Positions 1 to 10,566 of a stretch of 64,000 nucleotides of DNA are shown here, in pieces. Made by a program: the position numbers and the translations under genes. This DNA comes from Flammulina velutipes (Eukaryota; Basidiomycota; Agaricomycetes; Agaricales; Physalacriaceae). How positions within the stretch are numbered: position 1 is the first letter of the stretch; each line of letters starts with the position of its first letter. Under the pieces are notes generated by a model. That model saw only the letters and a program-made list of their open reading frames with translations. It ran no database searches and was not told the origin of the DNA. The DNA lies in NCBI GenBank assembly GCA_011800155.1, contig CM022372.1:1798001-1862000 (forward strand), in the 5' to 3' direction.

Positions 1-1
1 T

Positions 2-301
2 CGTCGCGTTCAAGCGACATACGAAATTAAGGCCGAATCTGACGACGACGAACTATCCCCAGAGGAGCCGCAACCTTCGACGCAGTCTCACTCTGTTAGG
101 CGCTCGCGAGTAATACAAAGCGAGTCTGAAGCAGAGGAAGAGGATGATGATGCATCCGAAGAAGACGAACTGTGCGGCTATGAGATACCCCACGACACCG
201 CGAAGAAAACCAAACGTGCACAACCATCTCCTCCCCGGACCGAACCTCAGCCTAAGAAGAAGCGTCGGGTGGCGGCGCCAGCGACACGGCGGAAGAGATA
301 G
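2..301 (+). CDS. 3' end of a gene for an acidic, NLS-bearing protein (partial)
   Basis: The window opens inside an open frame (frame 2) that runs to TAG at 299-301; the start lies outside. The visible 99 residues are low-complexity and charged: an acidic stretch (SESEAEEEDDD, then SEEDEL), then a proline/lysine-rich tail with PKKKRRV, an SV40-type nuclear localisation signal, and a basic end (TRRKR). This suggests a nuclear protein, perhaps chromatin- or RNA-associated, but no catalytic domain is visible and I cannot name the family. It converges on ERV46 with 128 bases between the two stop codons. Confidence 0.6.
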   Translation, partial: RRVQATYEIKAESDDDELSPEEPQPSTQSHSVRRSRVIQSESEAEEEDDDASEEDELCGYEIPHDTAKKTKRAQPSPPRTEPQPKKKRRVAAPATRRKR

Positions 302-429
302 TTGGAGGTTTGTGGTATTTATTTTTATTCGGTTGGTTATGCATAATGTACAACACGGGATCTATCAATGTATCACTTACCCCACGAACCCTAAGGCCGT
401 AGATTGCTGGATTGCTAGCAAAATATACA

Positions 430-2068
430 CTACATGAGTTTCCCAGAAGAGTACCCGTTCCCGTTCACAGTTCCTCCCGACTTCTTTAGAGCTCGAGTGG
501 TGGCAAACAAAACGCTGTCGAGCAGCGATGCAACAGTCAGTACACCTCCGACGATCGCACATGTCCTGTACGGAATAGTCAGACCACGGAAACATCGAAG
601 CATGAAGTAGACAGTACGATGTGATGAAGTGAGCAAATGATTGTCTGGTGTCAGAATGGATAACTAATATCGGCGAAATTTCAAAGTTGAAGAAGGCTCC
701 CGGGACGCCAGTAACGCCGTGTTGGATGTGAACGTTTTGCGGTGTATTCGACTGGCCACCATCGGAGAGGTCCCGCTCAAAGTGTGTTGCACTGTATTGG
801 TGCGTGTTGATCTTCAGAAAAGGTCAGATCCCAACGTGCATTACCAAAAGGTACGATACTCACTGTCTTTCCCTCGAGTGTGCGGAACTGTGTGGAGACT
901 ACTTTGAGGAAGTATTGGAACATGTATTGTGCTTTGCTCGTGCGTCCAATGGCGCCGTCCAGCGGGTTGACACCCATACCCATACGCTCCTTCATCTCCC
1001 GGCCGATGTTGGCCTTGAAGATGTCGTATTCGTCGTCGCCTAGATAACGGAGTGAGATATAGAGCGACGGGATGTCATAACCATCTCTTACCCTCGAACG
1101 CAAATTTGTGGATGGTATGTGAGAAGTCATGTCGGTTTCCGTCTTCGCGAAGGTAGGGAACAAGCTCGTAGAAATTCCTAGAGCTGGTCTGGAACGAGCG
1201 CCCCGGAGATAGGTGAATGTTGCCAACAACCCTGTTGACGCGAATGCGACCAGAGATGTTGCATCCCTCGTTGGCCTGTTCGTGCAGTTTGTCGGCCCAG
1301 CCTTCAGATTTGCACTGGAACGTGGGTGTTAAATCGACAGCGAGGCTGCAAGGATGGCGTACACACCTGTTCAATGGAATCCGGATTGGAGAAACTCCAT
1401 CCTCGGTTGACGTAGGCGGTGCGGACCTCCTCACAAGTGTTGCAACATCCGCCTTCGGGCTCAAATCCGCCGTAACATGAGCCGCAGTAGCCCTCGCCTC
1501 TCTGAGCATTCATCTTGTCGAGGTCGTTTTGCAAGTCAGCGCTGTATGACGCCGAGCCCTTTACTGGTTTGCCGTCGACGTCTAAACGCAGTTTGAGAAT
1601 GTTGTGCGACAAGTCCCGCTGGGTCTCCCCGCTGATATCCATAATATCCAGACTTAACACTGTGTCGCCGTCAGCCAGTGTATGCTCATGTCCGCAGACT
1701 ACGCACAGTAACACGGTACTCGAGGAAATGTTATGTTCATGTTGACGGTAAGCTTGGCGCCGCGGCTCTTGTCGACGACGATGGACGTGTCTGTGTATAC
1801 CCGCCGGTAGTCTATGAATTCCATAGTCGAGAACGCGATAATGATTGCAGCAGAGAGCAGAGTCACTGTTTTCTAGGTCAAAAGCTGTTTCTTCATACAA
1901 CAATATAGCACTCACAGAACGCGCCGGTGCGAGTCTTGACTTTGACATCTTCAGTGGTCTACCAAATATTCGTCCATGAGCCAATGTCCATCGCGACCTT
2001 TGCCGGACGAAATATACCTTGCCAAAAGCGTCGATGCCTTTGAGACCGCCAAATAAGCCTTTCGCCAT
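430..2068 (-). CDS. erv46: ERV46/ERGIC3-type COPII vesicle cargo receptor
   Basis: Multi-exon gene. The protein starts MAKGLFGGLKGIDAFGK, the typical ERV46 N-terminus. Later exons give LSLDIMDISGETQRDLSHN, the cysteine-rich DGYCGSCYGG-type loop with GCCNTCEEVR, GCNISGRIRVNRVVGNIHLS, LSPGRSFQTSSRN, and AQYMFQYFLKVVSTQFRTL. The final exon ends with a hydrophobic CAIVGGVLTVASLLDS segment, the second membrane span. ERV46 is known to cycle between ER and Golgi with ERV41 and to recruit luminal cargo into COPII vesicles; two membrane spans flank a large luminal domain. I chose the ATG at 2068 because the frame upstream has only a TTG and the known N-terminus starts there. The stop is TAG at 430-432. 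At least five short introns interrupt it; one donor follows GK in exon 1. Confidence 0.93.
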
Positions 2069-2380
2069 GGCCAAAGCAAGGCCGTAGAGGTAGAGGAAAA
2101 CAAGAGAAAAGTAACAAGTAAAAGGAAGAAGGTAAAATGGTTTCGAAGCGGTGATTTCCAGGTAAATTCGAGTCCCGTGACCAAATACCTACGTGTCCTC
2201 CTCGAGGTCTCGAGATGCGGATTCAATTTCCCATCAGAATCGGGGTCATAAGGATGAGCTGGAAGAGCCTAAACACGACCACGCGTTTCTCCTTCTGGTT
2301 CACATCCTCCGGTATTTATCCAACGAACTGTGGCGTAGCTCGACTGCAAAATAGTTCATTGCTACTGTAATGCGCAAATG

Positions 2381-3193
2381 CTATATCTTCCCCAAACGGA
2401 TATTACGAAGCATCTCTCGTGCTGTAATTCTGGCGGTACGAAAGAATGACGGAAAGTCAAGCGTCGATGTAATGGTGTCGATGAACCCAAAAGGAAGCAT
2501 TGGTGGTATCCAGCCTATATCAAATGCGTCAACAACCATAGCTCATGTTAAGGGTGTCTGACTGACCTCTAGCATACTCCAAGGCGAAGCAGCCCTTATG
2601 CATCTTGTACTGCTTGACCACCCCCTTCCGCATGAGATTTACAGACCCAGCTGGATACCTTTCCATCTCCAGCGCGCCAGGAGCAAACGCCCATTCCTCC
2701 CCGACAAGGATGTTGAAGTAATCATCAGCGGTATGCCTCCCGCTGTGTCCCTCCGTCCCGAGGGGAGTCCCGAAGATGATGAGATACTCGGTTAAGCTCG
2801 CGTGAATGATGTACATCGCGCCCATCGCGCCTCCGGCGTTGTTGAACATCCATTCCGAGGAATCCGTGTTGAACCGTATGACCTCAGATGGGTACGTCGC
2901 TGTGAGGTTCGCGACGATGTGTTCAATCATTCCCGCCAAATTGTCAGGGGATGCAGCGATGGCACTTTTCGAGAGTTCGTGAAGCTCGGTAGGATCTAGG
3001 ACATAGAATCGATCCTAAGAAGGAACAACGTCAGAAATGTGGCGCACATATTATACGGTAGATTGTAATGTTACTGTACCTTTATGGAATCCACATATCC
3101 ACAAATAGCCAGGAAGAGAGTGAAGATGATCAAGGGGATAGTCAATCTCTGACCTGCGAATGGGCTAGCTGCAGCTTTCTTTGTTGGCTCCAT
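2381..3193 (-). CDS. erg2: C-8 sterol isomerase (ERG2 / sigma-1 receptor family)
   Basis: Converts fecosterol to episterol (delta-8 to delta-7 shift) in ergosterol synthesis at the ER membrane. Exon 1 encodes MEPTKKAAASPFAGQRL then one hydrophobic span (LTIPLIIFTLFLAICGYV). The next exon supplies DRFYVLDPTELHELSKSA, and the main exon carries the family signature: FNNAGGAMGAMYIIHASLTE, GTEGHSGRHTADDYFNIL and KQYKMHKGCFALEYARG. After a last intron comes GWIPPMLPFGFIDTITSTLD, ending in MLRNIRLGKI and TAG at 2381. The length (about 220 aa) and single N-terminal span fit the family. The ATG at 3193 is the only one that places the membrane anchor correctly. A composite palindrome/CArG motif lies about 430 bases upstream. 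Confidence 0.95.
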
Positions 3194-4244
3194 GCCGACT
3201 GCAGACGAAGGATCGCAGCCATCGGCTTAAGAAGTGAAGAATACACCCAGGTCTGAATCGGATGATTTCTTATTATTGGCAGTAATCGTGCCACTTTCTA
3301 CCTTGATTTCTCCGTCAACCGTCAGCATCATTATGGAACAGCGATGAATATCAATGCTACATAGTGAACAACATCGTTTCAGTCAACCGAAGGCTTAGAT
3401 CGCACCGTTGTCGTCCGCCCCAGTCAGGACTTTAAAAGCATTTTAAAAAAGATGTTGAAAGGCCGAAAGCAGCTGCACGCCATAATTCATAGGCTTGGAG
3501 CACCACAGAACATCCACCGAGAAAGAGTTGGTATATGCCTCTCTTTCAAGTTCCAAGATTCACAGGCGTTTACGAAGGGTGGAATTTCTCCGGGAGACTT
3601 TTAGGATGACAGTTGTGAAGAGAATGTGACGTTGTATTTGTCACGTAGCCATATATGGTCATGACCGCCCGTGGTATTGCTTTGACCTTTCCGCCAACTT
3701 AACGAGTGAGCAAGCGGTGTTTCATTCGACAGAGAAATCCATATCCATATCCGTAATATATCTTTTCAAGTCTACAATGCTTTTTCCAGGATACTATTTT
3801 TCCGTGAATCGGTAAAATAATCAATCATACATCCACTAACATATAAATTGAAAGGTACACCGTGCATCCTCAAGGTATCGGAGAAAGGCGACAACAAGGC
3901 TAAAAAGTAGAAAGCGATTTGTCCATTTTTTCGTTGAGATAGAAGGCTGTTTCGGTGATTTTGAACGCAACGGCATTAGGACTCGTAAAATGAAGGAACA
4001 AGGTCATCCAAACAAAACGCCTGGATCGTCATAAGCTGTGGAGACCCCGACTGTGCCTAGTATGCAAACAAAATCGTATGATTCGTGCCACCAGTAAATC
4101 AAGTCGTGCCACTTTTGCTTACACTGTCACACCTTTTCCACCACTCGACAACCCGATCATCATGATCAACATCACACAGCAACCAAAAATGTTGCTAGGA
4201 CTGTCGACCTACTATGACCCTATCCCATTAGTGGCGGACATAGT
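3194..4244. other. Intergenic region upstream of ERG2
   Basis: I see no coding gene on either strand. The 199-aa open frame at 4078-4677 on the plus strand lies mostly antisense to the gene at 4245-4939 and looks like a shadow. The region is AT-rich between about 3740 and 4070. Its only distinct structure is the palindromic/CArG motif at 3626-3671, listed separately. Confidence 0.5.
3626..3671 (-). promoter_or_regulatory. Composite palindrome + CArG-box motif, copy A (ERG2 side)
   Basis: Order on the plus strand: GTGACGTT, six bases, GTCACG, three bases, the CArG box CCATATATGG (3649-3658), overlapping the 10-base palindrome GGTCATGACC (3657-3666). GTGACG and GTCACG are separated by 8 bases. 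The same arrangement recurs at 7454-7500 just before VPS45, with about 37 of 45 positions matching. CArG boxes are bound by MADS-box factors (Mcm1/SRF class). Orientation relative to the downstream minus-strand gene is the same in both copies. The regulatory role is inference. Confidence 0.45.
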
Positions 4245-4939
4245 TCATGCACTTCCAGACTTACGAGGCGCCACACCACGAGCCAACCGCAGCGCCGAAT
4301 CCACCTCCTTCCGCGAAAAGATACCACCTACAACAGTGGACTCCAGCACTGACACAACCCAATCCTGGCAATTCCATCGCCCATCAGGCTCCTGTACTTC
4401 CGTCGCACTAGCAATTCTCTCCAAATGCAATCTCTGCGCCAGCGTCAACACAGCTATAGTGAAGACCCGCGCTTCCTCAAGGTGGTTACACGCCGACTTG
4501 GTTACAGGCCCCCAGTTCGTGAGGTGCCCAGCTTTCTCTGACATCCCATCGGGCAAGGAGATGATGGCACGTTCGACTTGCAGTCGACGAAGGATGGATA
4601 TATCGTTGGGTAGCGTCATTATAGTCCAAGAAATATCCCAGTGGTTATCTTTTGAATCGTTCCCCATCACTGGATAGACGGCGATAGTAACTTCGAGCGG
4701 GACGTCTGGGTCGAGATAAATGTGATCAACGCTCGTAGGACGGTACATCCCGGGAACAATGCCCATGTTCGGTACGGTTGGCATCGTAGGACGTTTAAAC
4801 AAACCTAGACAGAGGATGAATTCCCAGTAGATGATACGATGATGACAAGAGAAGCACTTACCTCGGTTCGACAAGTTCCGCTAGGCAATTCCACAACCTT
4901 GCCAGTGGACACACAACGCACGAGCTTCCAAACATATCC
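4245..4939 (-). CDS. Hypothetical basidiomycete protein, 5' end unresolved (possible pseudogene)
   Basis: The main exon (4245 to about 4815) is a long open frame of about 190 codons with clearly protein-like composition: RPTMPTVPNMGIVPGMYRPT, SVDHIYLDPDVPLEVTIAVY, NHWDISWTIMTLPNDISILR, NWGPVTKSACNHLEEARVF and GRWNCQDWVVSVLESTVVGG. I recognise no named family; the pattern resembles uncharacterised Agaricomycete proteins. Upstream, a credible exon reads ELGYVWKLVRCVSTGKVVEL and ends at a good donor (gtaagt). Joining it to the only good acceptor (ctag near 4815) shifts the frame by one base, and this exon has no in-frame ATG after a TAG. The ATG at 4939 is in yet another frame. Either a single-base defect or error is present, or the 5' structure is unusual. 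Only 57 bases separate it from the VPS45 stop. Confidence 0.5.
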
Positions 4940-4996
4940 TAATTCATCCAAAAATAATTTAAACAAGACAGTGAATGAGTCCGAGTTGTCGATCTA

Positions 4997-7436
4997 TTAT
5001 TGAGGCGCCGCTATACGATCAACTCCCTGCTTCACTTTACCAAACAGATTCATTACTCCATCCCGAATATTGTCAGTCTGCAAGCCAACACCTTCCCCAG
5101 CGGTTCGGTACAGACCTGAGCCAGCAGGTCCGCCCAAGCTAACATTCACCCCGCCCAGATTTAGATTGATTGACGGCAGGTTGTTGGTCCCAGATTCGGG
5201 CGGTGGTTCATACACGGATGAAGGGAAGGACGTCGCAGCGTGACGAATCATCTCGATGTATCTGTGCTTCGTTAGCTTCCCATAAAGGTAGAGAAGGACA
5301 AACAACGTACGAGGAGGAATTATGTACACACGTCCCTCCGAGAAGTAGACATACACCGGTACCTGCCATGGATCCACCAGCTGGAGTCGAGGTTTGTTGG
5401 TTTAATATATTGATTGTCCTCGCTTCTTCGTAAGTCGCCCCGCCGACAATGAATATGATGACATCTTGTGGTCTGCGCACTCGTTGAAGACAGTCCAAAA
5501 TATCGATAGAAAATATATACTCACCGGTGCAATCCAGCATTGGGTCCAGGACTTTCCACAAACGGATAACTAGACTCTTTCAGCCTTCCCTTGAACAGAT
5601 TCTCCAGAGTTTGCGAAAGGTGCGGTGTATGTTGCGTGTAGACATTTTCCACACCCTACATTCGAGTGAGAAAATAACTGCGTGTGCAAAGGGGAACATA
5701 CCTTGAGTCCCTTTAACGCCGACCGGCCTATCGCGAGCAGAGACTCTGTCGAAAAGAGGTCATCCTGGCGCTGATCCGACCCAGCAACGTTGAGCATAAC
5801 ATATACAAGCTAGATCCCCGTTAGATTCAGTGCAGATCATGACTATGAAACGTACTCTCGCATCCTCTCGAGATACCCCATTCGCCAACATGAGATTGAT
5901 CAATGCAGCAATGTTCGCCGTCTGCGTCTTCTGGTAACGGAGTGCATAGAGCATGACTACCCGTAGCTTATTCCACGCGGGTACACCATGATCAGTAACT
6001 ACAGCCTGCACGCTCTGCACTGGACTTTAACATAAGCTCTTCCAGAAGTTGAAGAATTCGGCCTACCTTGAAATCTGCGCCAGAGCTTGTTGCCAAACCC
6101 TGCTCTACCTCGCCGACCTCCAGAAGTTTATCCCGTCCCACAAGCCGACTAAGCTCGCCAACGAGGGCAACATGCTTGCTAACGTTACCACCCAGCTTTC
6201 TGAATTCCGGATATTCCTCCACGAACCGCTTCATATCTGCTATCGAGTTGATAGAGGAAGGTCCCTGCGCGAGAGATCGCGACTGGTAGGACTGCACATA
6301 ATTTTTTAGAGAAGTACCGAGGTCGCCAAACGTTGACATGTAGTGCGCTTGGAAGAATGGGTCGGTTGAGGGCGTGAGTGTGATTTCCTGTAGAGATCAT
6401 GAACGTCGAAAGAGGAAGTAGAGCTCGCGAACATACAGATAGTTCCGGTCCTATATCGGGTACCATAGTTAGGTCAACACGACCGTTCTGGATGCCCAGT
6501 AGTTCATGGACCATGGCTTGATATGTCCACTGCGAAAGAAGAGGTGTGACGGGGTCGTTTCTTCGATCCAATATGAGGAGAAGGGGTGGAACTTGTGTCA
6601 TTCGGAAGTCAAAGAGTGATGCCTCGGACTGCATGCGATGCTGAAGGACGGTCAAGGTCGTATAAAGTATGAAGAGGACACGAACTGCACCTGTATCTCT
6701 CCCGCGAGTTTCTTTGCCATTCCGCTCATTTTCTCATAGCGTATGATGGGTTTCTTCTTCAGACTGAGCAGCGCCGCTGTGATGCCTTGGATGGACCGCT
6801 CGAGGGCATCGGGATTCCATGTGTTCGGGGTGGATCCGTACAGCGGTCGTTGCGGACTGGGTGTATGGTTCAGCGAGAACAGGGACGGCAGCAGCGGCGC
6901 GTAATCTGCGAAATATTCCTAGGCGTCCGTCAATAAGACCACAAGACATCGATACACACAACAGCGCACCTGCACTTCTCTGACCACCTCGAATTCATCC
7001 ACCTCGGCCAAAAGCTCGATGACCGTCTTGCTGAGAATATTGGTAAAGTCTGCAGACGAATGTTATGGATTGTCGTAGAGAGTCCGAGAGTTGCCCGACT
7101 GACACAAGTAGTACTCTGCATACTTGGGCTCACGAAGTTCCGTCGTGAGTGCTTCGAGGCTTTCCTCCGATGCCTGCAGAAAGCAGACACATTTCATATG
7201 TGGCATCCGGTCGCGTTTTTGGTTGTCGATTCGGTCGGTGAGATACACTTGTTGCGATAATAAGACGGACTGTGTAGACGCCAGGGATACTATTGGTGTC
7301 TGTCAAACGTTACGGCGCCGCGACACTCAGCTTTGCTGCTGCTCACCGTGTGCGAGTCCAGAAGCAAGACTTTCATCGACGACGGCTCTGATACCAACTT
7401 GCTCACATATGTTTCAACGGCTTTCACAACGTCCAT
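4997..7436 (-). CDS. vps45: VPS45, Sec1/Munc18-family vacuolar/endosomal sorting protein
   Basis: SM protein that binds the Tlg2/syntaxin-16 SNARE and promotes fusion of Golgi-derived vesicles with endosomes. Roughly ten exons. Exon 1 starts [18 protein letters not shown] and continues KVLLLDSHT. Then come [20 protein letters not shown] and [18 protein letters not shown]. Central exons carry the strongest signature: [95 protein letters not shown] and [19 protein letters not shown]. The C-terminal exons give [20 protein letters not shown] and [24 protein letters not shown] sequence, ending [14 protein letters not shown]. The ATG at 7436 matches the family N-terminus, and the stop is TAA at 4997. 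It is co-directional with PTPA, whose stop lies 121 bases upstream. Confidence 0.95.
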
Positions 7437-7453
7437 GATGGCAAGAGAGAGAG

Positions 7454-7500
7454 GTGACGTTACACTCGTCACGAATCCATATTTGGTCATGACCGTCCAT
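7454..7500 (-). promoter_or_regulatory. Composite palindrome + CArG-box motif, copy B (VPS45 promoter)
   Basis: Same order as the copy at 3626-3671: GTGACGTT, six bases, GTCACG, three bases, the CArG box CCATATTTGG (7477-7486), overlapping GGTCATGACC (7485-7494). It begins 18 bases upstream of the VPS45 ATG and sits in the 121-base gap between the PTPA stop and VPS45, so it must overlap the VPS45 core promoter or 5' UTR. The function is inferred from placement and symmetry. Confidence 0.5.
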
Positions 7501-7557
7501 TTCGAAAACATACATTTATTCTATTCATACATTACAGATAATCTGCTACTCGGTCCA

Positions 7558-8914
7558 TTAATCAAAGGGAACCGGTCGTATTCCATGACCTTCTAGACGC
7601 ATCCCAGGCTTCTTCTCCGTCGCAGCAGCCGCAAATGCACTAGGTACTGGTATCCCGCAGCAGTCGCCCCATCCAGTAGGCGGATGTATATGCCCATGAG
7701 CATCTTCTTTTCCTGCTTTCTTGTCAGAGAGGTGTCACAATACTTTTTGAAAGACGTACCACTGGACTCTGGCGGCGGTGGACCGTCGTACCCCAGAAGG
7801 TGGTCACTACCAAACAAAAAGTGCTGCATCACAGGCAGTTTCCCCAACACCTCTGCTCGATACATCTTTAGCATTCCAGAATTGACTTTTTCCCATGTCT
7901 TTACTGCGGATATGTCATCGAGCATGGGGGAATGCCATCGTAGAGACGCAGTCTTGATCTACAGAATAATTAGAAATCGACGCGCTGGAATGGATCGAGA
8001 CGAACAGAGTTGATGAACTGGATGCACGCAAAGTACATGTAGTCCTTGGCGTACTCTTCCACTACCTCTGGGTCGTGTATACTTTTCGGCCGGATGTATT
8101 TATGGCCTGGAGAATGTTAGACACGCGAATTGAAACTTTCGGCGAGGAACGCACCTTTTAGCTGTGCTGATCCAAGGAGAAATGGGAGGAAATGGTAGTC
8201 GTCCAAGCCCCAAACGCCGTGAGACCCAGCCGGTTCCAGCCAATATGTGGACTGCAGGACGCGCATGACCTGGATGTAGCGCCAGAAAACCCGGAGGACA
8301 AGCGCCTTGTGATCGGATTCTTGAAGGGCACCCAGACGTTCCAAGCATATGCTGGGCTTTGTCAATGAAATGAAATGCAAAGGTAACAGATGAGACGAAC
8401 ATCCAGCAGAGAAAATTGAGCTCCATGCCGCTGCCATAGTCAATTCGTTGTCTGTTTCCCCAAGCTTCCTTGAAGTAAACGGAAACCTCCTCGACCTCGT
8501 TTTCCGGCAGACCTGGTATCTCCGAATGGAACGACGGAGATGCCTAGAAAATGAACACGCGATTTGACCGAGACGGTACCGATGACATACTTGAGTGACT
8601 TTATCGTAAAAGGTGCGAAATGCAGGATTCCCGAATCTCGACGCCGAGTTCTCGACGGGCGGCGTGCTCTTTGCAATGTCCTCAACGTCGTCGAGTATCT
8701 TGAGGATGCTTTGGACGGCCTGGGTGCACATTGAGCGTCAGTCAATGAATCCGCGGGAGCAACGCACGGGCGACGCCTCACATGAATCCGCGAGCTTTGC
8801 ACCGACAACGGTGTCGTTGAGAGCCTCGATATATCCTGTTACTATGCCGTATGTCTTTGAAGACTGGAATGCAAGCAGCTGCTCCTGCGAAAGTATTCTT
8901 TTCGTCGGGATCAT
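7558..8914 (-). CDS. PTPA: Serine/threonine phosphatase 2A activator (PTPA / RRD family), peptidyl-prolyl isomerase
   Basis: PTPA reactivates PP2A-type phosphatases and has peptidyl-prolyl isomerase activity. Exon 1 reads [20 protein letters not shown] then [20 protein letters not shown], the typical start (ATG at 8914). Middle exons include the signature [20 protein letters not shown]. Later comes [20 protein letters not shown], then [20 protein letters not shown]. After an intron with donor gtacgt near 7765, the last exon gives [20 protein letters not shown] and ends at TAA 7558-7560. The longer open frame that stops at 7593 ignores this intron. The start is only 117 bases from the divergent MAPKK ATG. 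Confidence 0.92.
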
Positions 8915-9031
8915 GATGGATCAAAGGCAAGAAGTGAAATAAGCTTTCATCATGCAACGACGTTTCCCTGTCAACGCCATCTGCTTTGCTTGCCATTAGC
9001 AGCCTCATCAAGCACCTACAACGACATCACA
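8915..9031. promoter_or_regulatory. Shared divergent promoter, PTPA / MAPKK
   Basis: Only 117 bases separate the two start codons (PTPA leftward, MAPKK rightward). Both 5' UTRs and both core promoters must fit here or extend into the opposite coding region. It includes a short pyrimidine-rich run and CATCA/CACC clusters just before the MAPKK ATG. I see no TATA box. Confidence 0.5.
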
Positions 9032-10374
9032 ATGGCTTCGCTGCGCAAGAAAAGAAATTTCAAGGCGCTCCAGCTGCCGTCTGACTCTCCGACGACGCAC
9101 GAAACGACGCACACGTCGCCCACCAACGACCAGCCTGGCATTCGTTCAGCCATTTCGACGACGCTCGCCGGGCTGAATGCGCCGCCAGACGCCGACGGAA
9201 AGCCCAGCAAGCGCTTTGGTCCCCTCAAGAACGAGGACTTCCGCAACATCAAAGAACTCGGGCTCGGCAACGGGGGCAGCGTTATGAAGGTGCAGCACAT
9301 TGCCAGCGGTCTGATAATGGCAAAAAAGGTATGTGCCCGTCGACACTCAATAATCGCACTCACCGCTGTCCCTACAGATTGTGCTAATAGACGCCAAACC
9401 AACGGTGCGCAAGCAGATTCTGCGCGAACTGCAGATTATCCACGACTGCGACTCGCCGTACATTGTCATGTCGTTTGGCGCATATCTGAACGAGCCCAAC
9501 ATCTGTATCTGCATGGAATACATGGACAAGGGCTCGTTCGACGGTGTGTACAAGAACATCGGCGCCATCGACATACGCGTCGTCGGCAAGGTCGCTGTAT
9601 GCGTGCTCGACGGGCTCGGCTATCTCTACGACGTGCACCGAATCATCCACCGAGGTGCGTTTCCTCGGTATCGCACGTATCCCTGCTAATTCTATACACA
9701 GACATCAAACCATCCAACATTCTCCTCAACTCATCCGGCGAAATCAAGCTATGCGACTTTGGCGTTTCCGGCGAACTCATAAACTCCATCGCAAACTCGT
9801 TCGTCGGCACTTCAATATACATGAGTGTCCGTCCGTTATTACGCCACATCGCGCCTTCACTGACGTGACCCACAGCCCGAACGTATACAAGGCGGAGACT
9901 ATTCCATCAAATCCGACATATGGTCGCTCGGAATAACACTCATCGAACTCGCGCATGGGCGCTTCCCATTCAACGACTCCTTGTCCGACGACGAAGACGC
10001 GGATGACTCTTACCTCAAAGTCCGGGATCCAATCTCGCCGGGGAGCAGGCGCAAGAGCCGCGGCGTGTCCTTGCACGGCTCCCGCCTCACTATGAGCATA
10101 ATCGAGCTCATGCACCAGATCGTCAGGGAGCCCGCTCCGAGGCTCATGGACGTGAATCCAGACGGCACACGACGTTTCCCAGCCGGCGCGTCGGAATTCG
10201 TAGACGCCTGTTTAGAAAAGGACGTCGAGCGCAGAGGAACACCTAGAACACTATCCGTAAGTGCTCACCCTAATCCAAGCGTGTCTGTCTGAATAACGTT
10301 GCCAGACTTTTGAGTGGATAATAATGTCGAAAAACGATCCAATCGACCTTCGTGCCTGGGCTAGCACTATATAA
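9032..10374 (+). CDS. ste7: STE7/Fuz7-class MAP kinase kinase (MAPKK)
   Basis: Dual-specificity kinase of the mating/filamentation MAPK cascade. Five exons: 9032-9328, 9378-9654, 9702-9826, 9876-10256 and 10306-10374. Exon 1 has a poorly conserved N-terminus ([18 protein letters not shown]) and the glycine loop in [20 protein letters not shown]; the AxKK lysine sits at the exon 1/2 junction. Exon 2 gives [20 protein letters not shown] and ends IIHR, joining to [20 protein letters not shown] (HRD and DFG equivalents). The activation loop is [20 protein letters not shown]. The two regulatory positions are Ser and Ser, as in animal MEK, where yeast STE7 has Ser and Thr. An acidic/basic insert (SDDEDADDS to RRKSRG) lies between the kinase subdomains. 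The kinase ends at TFEWI...LRAWAS and TAA. Introns are about 48 nt. Confidence 0.94.
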
Positions 10375-10566
10375 CACTCACTCTCTTCCAACTATTAACC
10401 CGGATTTATGTGGACTGAATATTTATAGATGTAGTTGTAGCCTTGCCAGAGATGTACTTACTGTATCATAGATCACGAAATTCAACGACAATACTATGCA
10501 CCTACGCTACATGTTGTGAATGTAGAAAATGTATACGTTCTCCACTAAACCCCTCAGCCCGGTGAG

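Noticed and set aside
4078..4677. 199-codon open frame on the plus strand
   Set aside because: It lies mostly antisense to the better-supported minus-strand exon at 4245-4815, has no motif, and its composition follows from the complementary frame.
7593..7700. PTPA C-terminus ending at the stop at 7593
   Set aside because: That reading passes through an intron. Splicing from the gtacgt donor gives the family-typical [14 protein letters not shown] tail and a stop at 7558.
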